Positions 1 through 7,388 of a stretch of 64,000 nucleotides of DNA are shown in pieces (position 1 is the first letter of the stretch; each line of letters opens with the position of its first letter). A model generated the notes under the pieces. It saw only the letters and a program-made list of their open reading frames with translations, was not told the DNA's origin and made no database searches. The stretch lies in NCBI GenBank assembly GCA_015059925.1, contig SUZL01000003.1, forward strand, positions 62,001 to 126,000, given 5' to 3'. This stretch comes from Rikenellaceae bacterium. Lineage in GTDB: Bacteria; Bacteroidota; Bacteroidia; Bacteroidales; Rikenellaceae. Position numbers and translations under genes: made by a program.

Positions 1-979
1 GCGTGATGGCGGCGTCGTAGATCTGATAGATGTAACAGCCGCTGACGGTGAAGTTCTCGCAACCACCGTAGATCTCCACCGCATTGCCGTAGCGCGTGGG
101 GTGGTTGCGGCCGAAAGCGATCTCGCTCTGGATCGAGCCTCCGATCCAGCCGAGCTCGCAGTTCGTAACGGAAAGGTTGCGCGCTGTGCCGCTACCGATG
201 CCGTGCGCACCGCCATACTTGATGCAGAGGTTATCGACCGTAACATCGTTCGAGGCTTGGAAGATGTTGCCCTTGACGAGTAGCTCGATCGACGAGAATC
301 GCTCCGAGGGGTTGCCCTCCGTCGAGCAGAGATAGACGCGCTTCTGATCCTTGTAGTCGTGGTAGAACTCCAAGTCGCGCCTTAGGTCGCGGTACGATGC
401 GAAGGGCTCGCGGGTGTTGATGTGGAGTGTCGAGCCATCCTCCTGACGAATCATCATAACCTTCGTGGCGCAGGCCTCGCCTTCGTTGAATACGAGCGTG
501 CCGATGTCGGCCGCAAGCTCTCCGTCGTACATATATACATTTTTGGTCTCGGTCTCGATCCACTGCCCCACCTTCGCCGCATCGTAGGGCGAGCCGTAGA
601 GACGAGGCTTCTCGCCCTGGCCGTAGGCCGAGTAGGTTACGCCCGCCTTGGCACGAATCTGACCGCGCCACACATCGCCTCGGCGGAAAAGTACGCAGTC
701 ATTGGGTTTGAGATCGAGCTCGGCCAAGCGTTGCAGGCTCTTTATGGCGCTCTCGGGCTTTAGACCGTCGTTCTCGTCATTGCCATCCGTCGAGATGTAG
801 TACGTTGTCGAAAACTCCTTGTCGGCAACGGCCGAGGGTGTCGCGCGAATCTCGCTCTTCATACGCTCGGCCTGACGATCGAGCTTGGAGATAACTTTCG
901 CCGCATCGTTACTCTGGGCGCAGCCCACAGCTGCAAATGCTAACGCAAAAAGGAATAGTTTGGAGGTAAAGTTTTTCAT
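1..979 (-). CDS. secreted lipoprotein with right-handed beta-helix (3' end outside window)
   Basis: The reading frame starts at the ATG at 977-979 and stays open to the window edge, so only about 326 N-terminal residues are visible. The first 20 residues are a lipoprotein signal with lipobox AAVGC, so the product is probably exported and lipidated. A segment beginning YYISTDGNDENDG (after about residue 55) is the usual opening of extracellular pectate-lyase-like beta-helix proteins. Further on, short repeats of the type 'VTVDNLCIKYGGAHGIG ... LSVTNCELGWIGGS' look like beta-helix rungs. The family often binds or cleaves polysaccharide, but no catalytic residues can be assigned from this part, so the substrate is unknown. 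Confidence 0.75.
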   Translation of the reverse strand, partial: MKNFTSKLFLFALAFAAVGCAQSNDAAKVISKLDRQAERMKSEIRATPSAVADKEFSTTYYISTDGNDENDGLKPESAIKSLQRLAELDLKPNDCVLFRRGDVWRGQIRAKAGVTYSAYGQGEKPRLYGSPYDAAKVGQWIETETKNVYMYDGELAADIGTLVFNEGEACATKVMMIRQEDGSTLHINTREPFASYRDLRRDLEFYHDYKDQKRVYLCSTEGNPSERFSSIELLVKGNIFQASNDVTVDNLCIKYGGAHGIGSGTARNLSVTNCELGWIGGSIQSEIAFGRNHPTRYGNAVEIYGGCENFTVSGCYIYQIYDAAIT

Positions 980-1000
980 AAGCGTAGGTTTTACTATACA

Positions 1001-1023
1001 CAAATATACAAAACAAAAGTCAA
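1001..1023 (-). promoter_or_regulatory. putative promoter of the beta-helix lipoprotein gene
   Basis: Read on the minus strand, a -7 box TATATTTG (1001-1008) lies 12 nt downstream of TTTTG. The box matches the Bacteroidota consensus TAnnTTTG. The 12-nt spacing is shorter than the usual 19-21 but recurs elsewhere in this window. Confidence 0.5.
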
Positions 1024-1059
1024 AATATCCCATTCTTCAGAAAAGAAGCCCCCACCGAA

Positions 1060-1090
1060 TTGATTTTTCCTCACAAAAGAGTTATATTTG
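1060..1090 (+). promoter_or_regulatory. putative promoter of cdd
   Basis: TTG (1060-1062), a 20-nt spacer and TATATTTG (1083-1090) form a canonical Bacteroidota -33/-7 promoter. It ends 16 nt before the cdd start codon, which supports that start. Confidence 0.65.
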
Positions 1091-1106
1091 TCGTATAAAC
1101 TGCGTT

Positions 1107-1562
1107 ATGGAGCAATCGTTACATATCACTTTTCGCCATTATGAGCGTTTGGCTGATTTGCCGGCCGAGGATCGGGCGTTGGTCGAGCGGGCTGCTGAGG
1201 CTACGGCGCGGGCCTATGCGCCTTACTCGAATTTTCGGGTTGGGGCGGCAGTAAGGCTTAGCGGCGGCGAGGTGGTGAGTGCCACCAACATCGAGAGCGA
1301 GGCCTTCCCCTCGGGGATGTGTGCCGAGCGCTCGTTGCTCTACTACTGCTCGTCGGCCTATGCCGAGCAGAGGGTGCAGGCCATAGCCATCACGTCCGAC
1401 CCTTCGGAGCGCGAGTGCTATCCCTGCGGAGCGTGCCGACAGGTGCTTCTGGATGTGGAGCGTCGGCAGGGTACGCCCATACGCATCGTTATGGCGGGCG
1501 GCGGCACGGCAACCGTGGTGGAGAGTGCCGAGAGCCTATTACCGTTTAATTTTAAGTTATAA
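1107..1562 (+). CDS. cdd: cytidine deaminase
   Basis: This 151-residue protein hydrolyses cytidine and deoxycytidine to uridine and deoxyuridine in pyrimidine salvage. It has the signature of the small tetrameric zinc family: CAE at residues 72-74 (zinc Cys and catalytic Glu) and PCGAC at 106-110 with the two other zinc cysteines. The reading frame is open further upstream, but the ATG at 1107 fits the family length and sits just after a good promoter. It leads a tight run of genes: the pseudouridine synthase follows by 3 nt and dtd by another 2 nt, so co-transcription is likely. Confidence 0.93.
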   Translation: MEQSLHITFRHYERLADLPAEDRALVERAAEATARAYAPYSNFRVGAAVRLSGGEVVSATNIESEAFPSGMCAERSLLYYCSSAYAEQRVQAIAITSDPSERECYPCGACRQVLLDVERRQGTPIRIVMAGGGTATVVESAESLLPFNFKL

Positions 1563-1565
1563 ACT

Positions 1566-2249
1566 ATGATACACCCCAAAGATATTCTTTACGAGGATAA
1601 TCACATCATCGTCGTGAATAAGCGTTGTGGCGATCTGGTGCAGCCCGACCGCGAGACGGAGGAGGCGCTGGAGAACGACCTGAAGGCGATGATCAAGGTG
1701 CGCGACCACAAGCCCGGCGATGTCTTCCTCGGCGTTGTGCATCGCATCGATCGCCCCGTGAGTGGTGCTGTGATCTTTGCCAAGACCTCGAAGGCCCTCA
1801 CGCGCCTTAACGAGATGATTCGCTCGGGCGAGATTCACAAGACCTATTGGGCCATCGTCGAGGCGCGCCCTTCGCAGGAGGAGGGTACGCTCACGCACTA
1901 CATCGTGCGCGACGGCAAGAGCAATCGCTCGCGTGCCTACGACAAACCCAAGGCCGACGGCAAGCGCGCCGTGCTGAACTACCGCGTGCTGGGTTGCTCG
2001 ACACGTTATACGCTCGTGGAGGTGGAGCTGCTGACGGGCCGCCACCATCAGATTCGCGCCCAGCTCTCGAAGATCGGCTGCCCGATCAAGGGCGATTTGA
2101 AGTATGGCGCCAAGCGCTCGAACCCCGATGGCGGCATCTCGCTGCACTCGCGTCGGGTGGAGTTTGTGCATCCTGTCAAGAGGGAGCCTGTGAGCATCAC
2201 AGCCCCTGCGCCGAAGGATAATTTGTGGGAATTTTTTGAAACGATGTAG
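1566..2249 (+). CDS. RluA-family RNA pseudouridine synthase
   Basis: This 227-residue protein should isomerise uridine to pseudouridine in rRNA or tRNA. The catalytic motif HRIDRPVSG lies at about residues 60-68 and carries the conserved Asp of the RluA family. The segment 'VLNYRVLG...YTLVEVELLTGRHHQIRAQLS' matches the family's C-terminal core. There is no N-terminal S4 domain, so it is the short form resembling RluA, RluC-like or TruC enzymes. The target uridine cannot be read from sequence. It lies between cdd and dtd in an apparent operon. Confidence 0.88.
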   Translation: MIHPKDILYEDNHIIVVNKRCGDLVQPDRETEEALENDLKAMIKVRDHKPGDVFLGVVHRIDRPVSGAVIFAKTSKALTRLNEMIRSGEIHKTYWAIVEARPSQEEGTLTHYIVRDGKSNRSRAYDKPKADGKRAVLNYRVLGCSTRYTLVEVELLTGRHHQIRAQLSKIGCPIKGDLKYGAKRSNPDGGISLHSRRVEFVHPVKREPVSITAPAPKDNLWEFFETM

Positions 2250-2251
2250 CG

Positions 2252-2704
2252 ATGAGACTATTGATTCAACGCGTTCAGAAGGCCTCGGTTACGATCGATG
2301 GCGAGGTGCGCTCGCAGATCGGGCGCGGATTGTTGGTGCTGGTGGGCATCGAGGAGGCCGACACGCGCGAGGATATAGAGTGGCTGGCGGGAAAGCTCTG
2401 CCGACTCAGGATTTTTGATGATGCCGAGGGCGTTATGAACCTCGACGTTAAGCAGATCGAGGGCGAGGTGATGGTAGTGAGCCAATTCACGCTGCACGCC
2501 TCGACCAAGAAGGGTAACCGCCCCTCCTATTTCCGTGCTGCGGGCGAGGCTATCTCGCGTCCGATGTATGAGGAGTTTGTTCGTGAGGTGGAGCAGCAGC
2601 TGGGCCGGAGGGTTGCAACGGGCGAGTTTGGTGCCGATATGAAGGTGGCGCTCGTGAACGACGGGCCCGTAACGATTTGGATTGATTCGCGTAACAGAGA
2701 GTAG
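2252..2704 (+). CDS. dtd: D-aminoacyl-tRNA deacylase
   Basis: At 150 residues this is the standard Dtd length. The enzyme removes D-amino acids (and glycine from tRNA-Ala) from mischarged tRNA, a proofreading step in the cytosol. Both family hallmarks are present: SQFTL at residues 77-81 and NDGPVT at 136-141, the second carrying the cross-subunit Gly-cisPro. It starts 2 nt after the stop of the pseudouridine synthase gene. Confidence 0.95.
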   Translation: MRLLIQRVQKASVTIDGEVRSQIGRGLLVLVGIEEADTREDIEWLAGKLCRLRIFDDAEGVMNLDVKQIEGEVMVVSQFTLHASTKKGNRPSYFRAAGEAISRPMYEEFVREVEQQLGRRVATGEFGADMKVALVNDGPVTIWIDSRNRE

Positions 2705-2705
2705 A

Positions 2706-3779
2706 ATGAGAAGAAGAACAAAGCCGATGGGCGGTCGTCGCCCGTTACTATACATTGTCGTTATAGCGTTGCTCCTCGCGGGCAACTACCTCTACGATAA
2801 CTTCTTGCCCGAGGTCGATGAGCCCTCGTCGGAGTTGCAGGATGGGGGAGGTATGACCGTCGAGCAACCCGTAGTCTTTGGCGAGGATGTGCCTGCGGGA
2901 ATGACCTTCGAGCAGCCCACCGAGTTTGGCGCAACGGAGGGGATGACATTCGAGCAACCCGTAGAGTTTGGCGAGCAGCCCGTCGCAAGCAAAAGAAATA
3001 ATGTGGCTGCGTGGCCCGAGCTGCCGAAGATGCGACAGCGGGACGAGGAGTACGTCGTGAGCCACACGGTCGGCGATGGCCGCCGCAACTATACGGTCTG
3101 TTACAGCTCCGAGCATCGCGCTCCGCTGTGGGTGGCTGCGCCCGTTCATCGCTCCTATACGGGCGATGTGAAGCGTGTCGATAACTACGACTTCGACCCC
3201 TCGCTGCCTGTGAACATCCAGCCCCGATTGGGCCGTTCCTATGGCGACTATACACGCGGCCATCTGCTCGGCTCGGCCGAGCGCACAGCCTCGCGCGAAA
3301 TGAATAACCAGACCTTCTACGTTACGAACATCGCTCCGCAGCTGCGCGACGGCTTCAACGAGCGCGGTGGCGCGTGGAATAACCTCGAGGCCTTTGTCGA
3401 TCGACAGATCTGCGCCGATACGCTCTATGTCGTAACGGGTGCCATCTACGACCGCTTCACCGATAGCGATGGAACGCTCATCGAGCCCCGCACAACCATA
3501 AACAAGAACGACGGCGAGCGCGTGGGCGTGCCTACGGCCTACTACAAGGCTCTGCTGCGCACCAAGAGTGGTCGCACGGGCCGAGCAGTGGGGGAGTGCC
3601 GTGCGTCGGAGCTGAAGTGTGCCGCCTTCATCGTCGGCCACCGTTCGGCTTCGGGCCGCAAGCCCTCGGCCGAGGATATGATCTCGATCAAGGAGCTGGA
3701 GCGGCTGACGGGCGTGGATTTCTTCGCAGGAGTCGATGCTCCCGAAGGCACCGCCCGAGCCGAAGATTGGGGCCTGTAA
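2706..3779 (+). CDS. membrane-anchored DNA/RNA non-specific endonuclease
   Basis: This is a 357-residue protein. Residues 13-30 form one hydrophobic segment, probably an uncleaved signal anchor. Residues 50-90 hold three tandem copies of a GMTFEQPxEFG motif. The endonuclease domain (NUC1 family, beta-beta-alpha-metal) runs from about 128 to 340 and has the RGH motif at 184-186 as the catalytic His site, then TFYVTNIAPQ, then FNERGGAWNNLE. The domain should therefore act outside the inner membrane. The chosen ATG begins just after the dtd stop; an in-frame ATG at 2682 would overlap dtd. Nutritional or competitive nuclease roles are both possible. Confidence 0.88.
   Translation: MRRRTKPMGGRRPLLYIVVIALLLAGNYLYDNFLPEVDEPSSELQDGGGMTVEQPVVFGEDVPAGMTFEQPTEFGATEGMTFEQPVEFGEQPVASKRNNVAAWPELPKMRQRDEEYVVSHTVGDGRRNYTVCYSSEHRAPLWVAAPVHRSYTGDVKRVDNYDFDPSLPVNIQPRLGRSYGDYTRGHLLGSAERTASREMNNQTFYVTNIAPQLRDGFNERGGAWNNLEAFVDRQICADTLYVVTGAIYDRFTDSDGTLIEPRTTINKNDGERVGVPTAYYKALLRTKSGRTGRAVGECRASELKCAAFIVGHRSASGRKPSAEDMISIKELERLTGVDFFAGVDAPEGTARAEDWGL
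2851..2980 (+). repeat. three tandem coding repeats in the endonuclease linker
   Basis: Three degenerate copies of about 45 nt encode MTVEQPVVFG, MTFEQPTEFG and MTFEQPVEFG. They lie between the membrane anchor and the nuclease domain, and they probably arose by slippage or unequal recombination. Confidence 0.7.
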
Positions 3780-3830
3780 TTTTGAGTTTTTGAATTTCAC
3801 ATTTTGCATTTTGAATTTTGCATTTGAAAA

Positions 3831-4388
3831 ATGGATATAGCACAAGCAAAACGTAAGGAAAACATCGCCGAGTACATCCTCTACCTCTGGCAGTTGGAGG
3901 ATCTGCTGCGTGCCCTGCAATTCAGCCCCGAGGCTATCTACTCGCAGCTCGTAGCGCCGCGCTCGGTGGCCGACGAGCAGAAACATATCTACCTGCTCTG
4001 GTATATGGACATCGTGAACCTTCTGCGCAAGGAGGGTAAGGAGCAGAGCGGCCATCTGGAGCATACGCTGCACCTGATTGGCGACGTGCATAACCTCCAT
4101 CTGCAACTTCTGCAGAACCCCGTGGGCGCACACTATCGCCAAACCTTCGCTCGTCTTGCGCCGCAGCTGCCGCAGCTTCGCGCGATGATTGGCCGCGACG
4201 AAGTGTCCGATACAGAGCTGGCTTTCCGCGCCCTCTACGCCGCGATGTTGTACCGCATCAAGGGCGATAAGAAGCGCTCGGAGGCCATCAGCGACACCAT
4301 CGAACTCATCTCGCCCGTTGTGGCCGAGCTGGCCGCGATGTATGGCAAGGTGGAGCGCGGCGAGGTCGATTTATTCAAGGATATGTAG
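3831..4388 (+). CDS. DUF4924 family protein
   Basis: This 185-residue cytosolic protein starts MDIAQAKRKENIAEYILYLWQLEDLLRA, which I recognise as the Bacteroidota family DUF4924. The sequence is almost entirely alpha-helical in character, with no signal peptide or membrane segment. The function is unknown. It follows the endonuclease gene after a 50-nt AT-rich spacer built of TTTTG units, which could hold its own promoter. Confidence 0.75.
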   Translation: MDIAQAKRKENIAEYILYLWQLEDLLRALQFSPEAIYSQLVAPRSVADEQKHIYLLWYMDIVNLLRKEGKEQSGHLEHTLHLIGDVHNLHLQLLQNPVGAHYRQTFARLAPQLPQLRAMIGRDEVSDTELAFRALYAAMLYRIKGDKKRSEAISDTIELISPVVAELAAMYGKVERGEVDLFKDM

Positions 4389-4470
4389 CCCTGTGGTCGG
4401 CTTTAAGGCGGCCCGGCGGTCGGCAAATGAGCTAAAAACGGCACAGAGTGAGTATTTTATTTGAAAAAAT

Positions 4471-4502
4471 TTTGCGAAATAAGAAAAAACATTTTACCTT
4501 TG
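4471..4502 (+). promoter_or_regulatory. putative promoter of rpmH
   Basis: TTTG (4471-4474), a 20-nt spacer and TACCTTTG (4495-4502) match the Bacteroidota consensus. The start codon follows about 70 nt later. Confidence 0.65.
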
Positions 4503-4573
4503 CACCTCGCAAAGATTATGCTACGGCGTGATGCTGAGCGAATAAGTGAAACAAACACAAAAACGATATCGTT

Positions 4574-4741
4574 ATGGCAATGAAAAGAACTTACCAGCCT
4601 TCTCGTCGCAAGAGAATCAATAAGCACGGATTCCGTCAGAGAATGGCTACTGCTAATGGCCGCAAGGTGTTGGCAGCGCGTCGTGCTAAGGGACGCAAGA
4701 AGTTGACCGTATCTGACGAGTCAACATTCAAGTATGCTTAA
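4574..4741 (+). CDS. rpmH: 50S ribosomal protein L34
   Basis: This 55-residue basic protein begins [20 protein letters not shown] and continues with the conserved [19 protein letters not shown] core of L34. It belongs to the large ribosomal subunit. The gene stands alone, with its own promoter upstream and a strong terminator 20 nt downstream. It is not next to rnpA or dnaA, as is common in this phylum. Confidence 0.97.
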   Translation: MAMKRTYQPSRRKRINKHGFRQRMATANGRKVLAARRAKGRKKLTVSDESTFKYA

Positions 4742-4762
4742 TTTTTCGGTCTAAGATCGAAA

Positions 4763-4802
4763 AATAAGAGGGCACCGGACGCGGGGCCCTCTTATTTTTT
4801 TT
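4763..4802 (+). terminator. rho-independent terminator of rpmH
   Basis: A GC-rich hairpin (AGAGGGC ... GCCCTCT) is followed by a run of T residues. Confidence 0.85.
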
Positions 4803-4810
4803 ATGTTGAT

Positions 4811-4931
4811 GAAGCCGTCTAACAAGGTGATTTCTGCGTTGCGCTCGGCCTTAAAATCCTCACATACGCCTTAGTATGCTGCGGTTTTTCGGCCTTCGCA
4901 AGCCTTAAAATCCCTCTTGTTATACGACTTC
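4811..4931. repeat. REP-like imperfect palindrome
   Basis: The arms GAAGCCGTCTAACAAGGTGATTT and the reverse complement of 4905-4931 pair over more than 20 nt. The middle has a second paired region around TCACATACG...AGTATGCTG. The 4905-4931 arm recurs almost unchanged at 12174-12201, the left arm is echoed at 6619-6642, and the central loop recurs at 7321-7345. This points to a dispersed family of intergenic elements. Confidence 0.65.
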
Positions 4932-5045
4932 AGTGGAAGCTAACTGTGAAATGCCGTAGTTGAGGTGGAGAAAATGGGGCTTTGTGTTTACTCCTTTTCT
5001 AAAAAAATACTACATTTGTATAGTTATACTCAATATCTTAAATCT

Positions 5046-5879
5046 ATGAAACATCTCAAATTTTTAGTTGTCGCCTTGTTTGTCTTGATGACATCGGGCA
5101 TTAAGGCGCAGACCGAGAACGTGGTAATCGATGGCGATCACGGCAAGTTGCAGGCTGTGATCCACAAACCTGCGCTCAAGCAGGGCGAGCGCGTGCCGAT
5201 GGTAGTTCTCTGCCACGGATTTATGGGAAATATGCAGAGTGGCCTCCTGACCAAGATTGCCGAGCTGTTGCAGGCGCAGGGCATTGCCAGCATCCGTTTC
5301 GACTTCAACGGCCACGGCCAGAGCGAAGGCCGTTTTCAGGATATGACCGTGCTGAACGAGATTGTCGATGCCAAGAAGGTGATTGAGTACGTCAGCGCAT
5401 TGCCCTACGTCGGCAGCATTGGCATTGCGGGCCATTCGCAGGGAGGTGTCGTGGCGGCGATGACTGCAGGCGAGCTGGGCGGCGACAAGATCAAGGCCGT
5501 AGCGCTGCTGGCCCCCGCAGCCGTTCTGCGCGACGATGCGATTCGCGGCAGCACGATGGGCGCGACCTACGATCCGTTCAACCCGGGCGAGTATGTGGAG
5601 CTCTTCCGAGGCCTGAAGCTCGGGGCGGAGTATATCCGCACAGCCTTCTCGATGCCCATCTATGAGACCTCGGCGGGATACAACGGCCCGGCGATTATCA
5701 TTCACGGCACGGGCGACCGCGTAGTGCCATACACCTATGGCGAGCGATTCCACCAGATCTGGCCCACGAGCAAGCTCCAGATCCTCGACCGCGCCGATCA
5801 CGGCTTCTCGCAGCAGATCGAGCAGGTGGCAACCTCGACAGCCGAGTTCCTGTCGCAGGCGTTGCTCCAGAGTAAGTAA
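5046..5879 (+). CDS. exported alpha/beta hydrolase
   Basis: This 277-residue protein begins with a cleavable signal peptide (MKHLKFLVVALFVLMTSGIKA). The fold is an alpha/beta hydrolase: CHGFMG forms the oxyanion region, GHSQGG holds the nucleophile Ser, TGDRVVP holds the Asp, and ADHGF near the end holds the His. It resembles the serine aminopeptidase (Hydrolase_4) and cinnamoyl-esterase-like group, so an ester or acyl substrate in the periplasm is likely but not defined. TACATTTG at 5011-5018 is a good -7 box. The frame is open further upstream, but the signal peptide fixes the start. Confidence 0.85.
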   Translation: MKHLKFLVVALFVLMTSGIKAQTENVVIDGDHGKLQAVIHKPALKQGERVPMVVLCHGFMGNMQSGLLTKIAELLQAQGIASIRFDFNGHGQSEGRFQDMTVLNEIVDAKKVIEYVSALPYVGSIGIAGHSQGGVVAAMTAGELGGDKIKAVALLAPAAVLRDDAIRGSTMGATYDPFNPGEYVELFRGLKLGAEYIRTAFSMPIYETSAGYNGPAIIIHGTGDRVVPYTYGERFHQIWPTSKLQILDRADHGFSQQIEQVATSTAEFLSQALLQSK

Positions 5880-5887
5880 TAAATAAT

Positions 5888-5916
5888 AGTGCGGAGTCTG
5901 CTTCGCACTATTTTTA
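5888..5916 (+). terminator. terminator after the alpha/beta hydrolase gene
   Basis: The hairpin AGTGCG ... CGCACT is followed by ATTTTTAT. It begins 9 nt after the stop codon. Confidence 0.75.
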
Positions 5917-5963
5917 TACCCGTTCGTGCCATCGTTGGGCACAATTTATGCTCCGCCGAGGGT

Positions 5964-6614
5964 ATGAAACGAATGGAAACACCCTTTATCGCAGCCTTTG
6001 TGCTGGGCGCGCTTGTACTCTTTTTCGCCTATTTGGGTGGCCTGAGCCGCCCCAGCGAGCCCTCCGATTATCTCTTCTACGAGTCGTTGCAGCAGCTCGG
6101 CGAGCTCGGCCGTGCCAAGTATCGCCAGAGCCACCACTACCGCACCTTCGCCCGGCGTGCCGAGGCCGACTCGCTGCATCGTGTGGCGGTGCTGTTTCGT
6201 GCTATGGCCGAGGCCGAGGGGGTACAGTGCGAGAATTGCCGACGCGCCATCGAGTCGCTCGGCGGTAGGTTTCACACGCCCGTAGTGGTCGCTGCGGAGG
6301 CCTTTCCTGTGCACATACATCTACAAAGTGCCCTCCAGACCAAAGCCGAGCAGCACGAGGGGATCATCCGCCGCTCGGTGCAGCGTGCCATCGATGAGGG
6401 AAATAAGTATGTGGCGCGGATGCTGACGTGGTGCGATGCGAGCGATCTGAAGCAGATCCTTATCCTGCAACGCGAGGTGGAGCGTATCGCCGAGGGTGGC
6501 ACGCCTCAATACAGGGTATGCCCGACGTGCGGGAACTTCATCGAGGAGGAGCTGCATACGCACTTCTGCCCGCATTGTATGACGGCGAGCGAGGAGTTTT
6601 TGGTGTTTGAATAA
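5964..6614 (+). CDS. membrane-anchored rubrerythrin-like protein with C-terminal zinc ribbon
   Basis: The protein has 216 residues. Residues 7-24 form one membrane helix. A ferritin-like segment follows (YRTFARRAEADSLHRVAVLFRAMAEAEG). A rubredoxin-like metal site, CPTCGN...CPHC, closes the protein. Rubrerythrins reduce peroxide with a diiron site made of two ExxH motifs. Here the expected positions read AEAEGVQC and LQREVERI, so both His ligands appear to be missing. The diiron site may be lost or altered. The family assignment is fair; the activity is uncertain. The ATG at 5964 is preferred over an upstream start because it places the helix at the N-terminus. Confidence 0.7.
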   Translation: MKRMETPFIAAFVLGALVLFFAYLGGLSRPSEPSDYLFYESLQQLGELGRAKYRQSHHYRTFARRAEADSLHRVAVLFRAMAEAEGVQCENCRRAIESLGGRFHTPVVVAAEAFPVHIHLQSALQTKAEQHEGIIRRSVQRAIDEGNKYVARMLTWCDASDLKQILILQREVERIAEGGTPQYRVCPTCGNFIEEELHTHFCPHCMTASEEFLVFE

Positions 6615-6642
6615 ATAAGGAGCTGCCTGACGAGGTGATTTT

Positions 6643-6692
6643 TCTTTATAAGAAAAGGGGCTGTCGCAACATATCTTGTTGGACAGCCCCTT
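6643..6692 (-). terminator. terminator of rnpB
   Basis: On the minus strand, AAGGGGCTGTCC ... GACAGCCCCTT is followed by TTTTCTTATAAAG, directly beyond the rnpB 3' end. Confidence 0.85.
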
Positions 6693-6698
6693 CTGTCA

Positions 6699-7100
6699 TT
6701 GCAAATACTATAAGCCGAGTTCTGTACCTCCCTTGCGAGAGGCCTCTATCATTTATCTACGACTGCGATCACTCGCAGCCTCTAGCAACCTACCCCCCGA
6801 CATTGGGCGAGCAACCCTTAATTGTCGGTATATGCGGTCTTGCAACCCGCAAGGCGTACTGCCGGTGAACATTGCTGCCACCGCGGTGGGCTCTTACCCC
6901 GCCTTTTCACCCTTACCCAAAGCGTTTACCCTCAACAAAAGCAGAAACCATTGACTCCCACTCTTACCTCGGCCCCTCGGGCGGTTATTCTCTGTTACGC
7001 TACTACACCCTTACGGACATCGAGCCGTTAACTCGTGCGGCGCTCTGCGTTGCTCGGACTTTCCTCTCCCCTTACGGGCAGCGATAGAGCGTACTTGCAA
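6699..7100 (-). ncRNA. rnpB: RNase P RNA, type A
   Basis: This is the catalytic RNA that cleaves 5' leaders from pre-tRNA. On the minus strand the conserved P4 strand GAGGAAAGTCCGAGC (near 7060) and its partner ACAGAACTCGGCTTAT (near 6710-6725) are both present. The ends TTGCAAGTAC and GTATTTGCAA pair as a 10-bp P1 helix, which sets the boundaries at about 402 nt. No protein-coding frame here is credible. No consensus TAnnTTTG was found just upstream. Confidence 0.93.
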
Positions 7101-7388
7101 TTTTTTATTGGATAAGCCCGCTATCTTGCTTACGGACGTTATCCCAATATTTTTAGGCATACCATCGAATAGCGACCTACGCCTAATCAGCGCATAGCGA
7201 CTATCCTGAAGCGAGCCTCATCCCAATATTTAGGCATACCAAACAACGCTATGCCAATCATTGCACCCAAAAATTGGATAATTGAGGCTGTTTTTAGGCT
7301 TGCGACGGCGAGCAAAGCGGAGCATACTACTCGTATGTGAGCATTTGCTCGGCAAGCGTAACGACAAAACAGCCCAATTAGGCAATTT
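7101..7388. other. repeat-rich intergenic region between rnpB and recJ
   Basis: This stretch has no gene. It contains two copies of ATCCCAATATTT(TT)AGGCATACCA (near 7141-7163 and 7220-7241) and a large inverted repeat (7280-7380). Promoter or upstream elements for rnpB must lie here, but none can be singled out. Confidence 0.6.
7280..7380. repeat. long inverted repeat of the REP-like family
   Basis: AATTGAGGCTGTTTT on the left pairs with AAAACAGCCCAATT on the right. Inside, GGCTTGC/GCAAGC-type and CGAGCAAA/TTTGCTCG segments also pair. The central GAGCATACTACTCGTATGTGAG matches the loop of the 4811-4931 element in reverse orientation. Confidence 0.65.

Noticed and set aside
2748..4142. A 464-codon open frame on the minus strand
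   Set aside because: It is opposite the endonuclease and DUF4924 genes, has no family signature, and results from GC-rich codon bias.
6635..7087. Several plus-strand reading frames of 60-90 codons
   Set aside because: They lie wholly within the minus-strand RNase P RNA and its terminator; the conserved RNA elements explain the sequence.
7101..7388. CRISPR-like repeats near rnpB
   Set aside because: Only two copies of the direct repeat, and the rest is a palindrome; no regular spacing.
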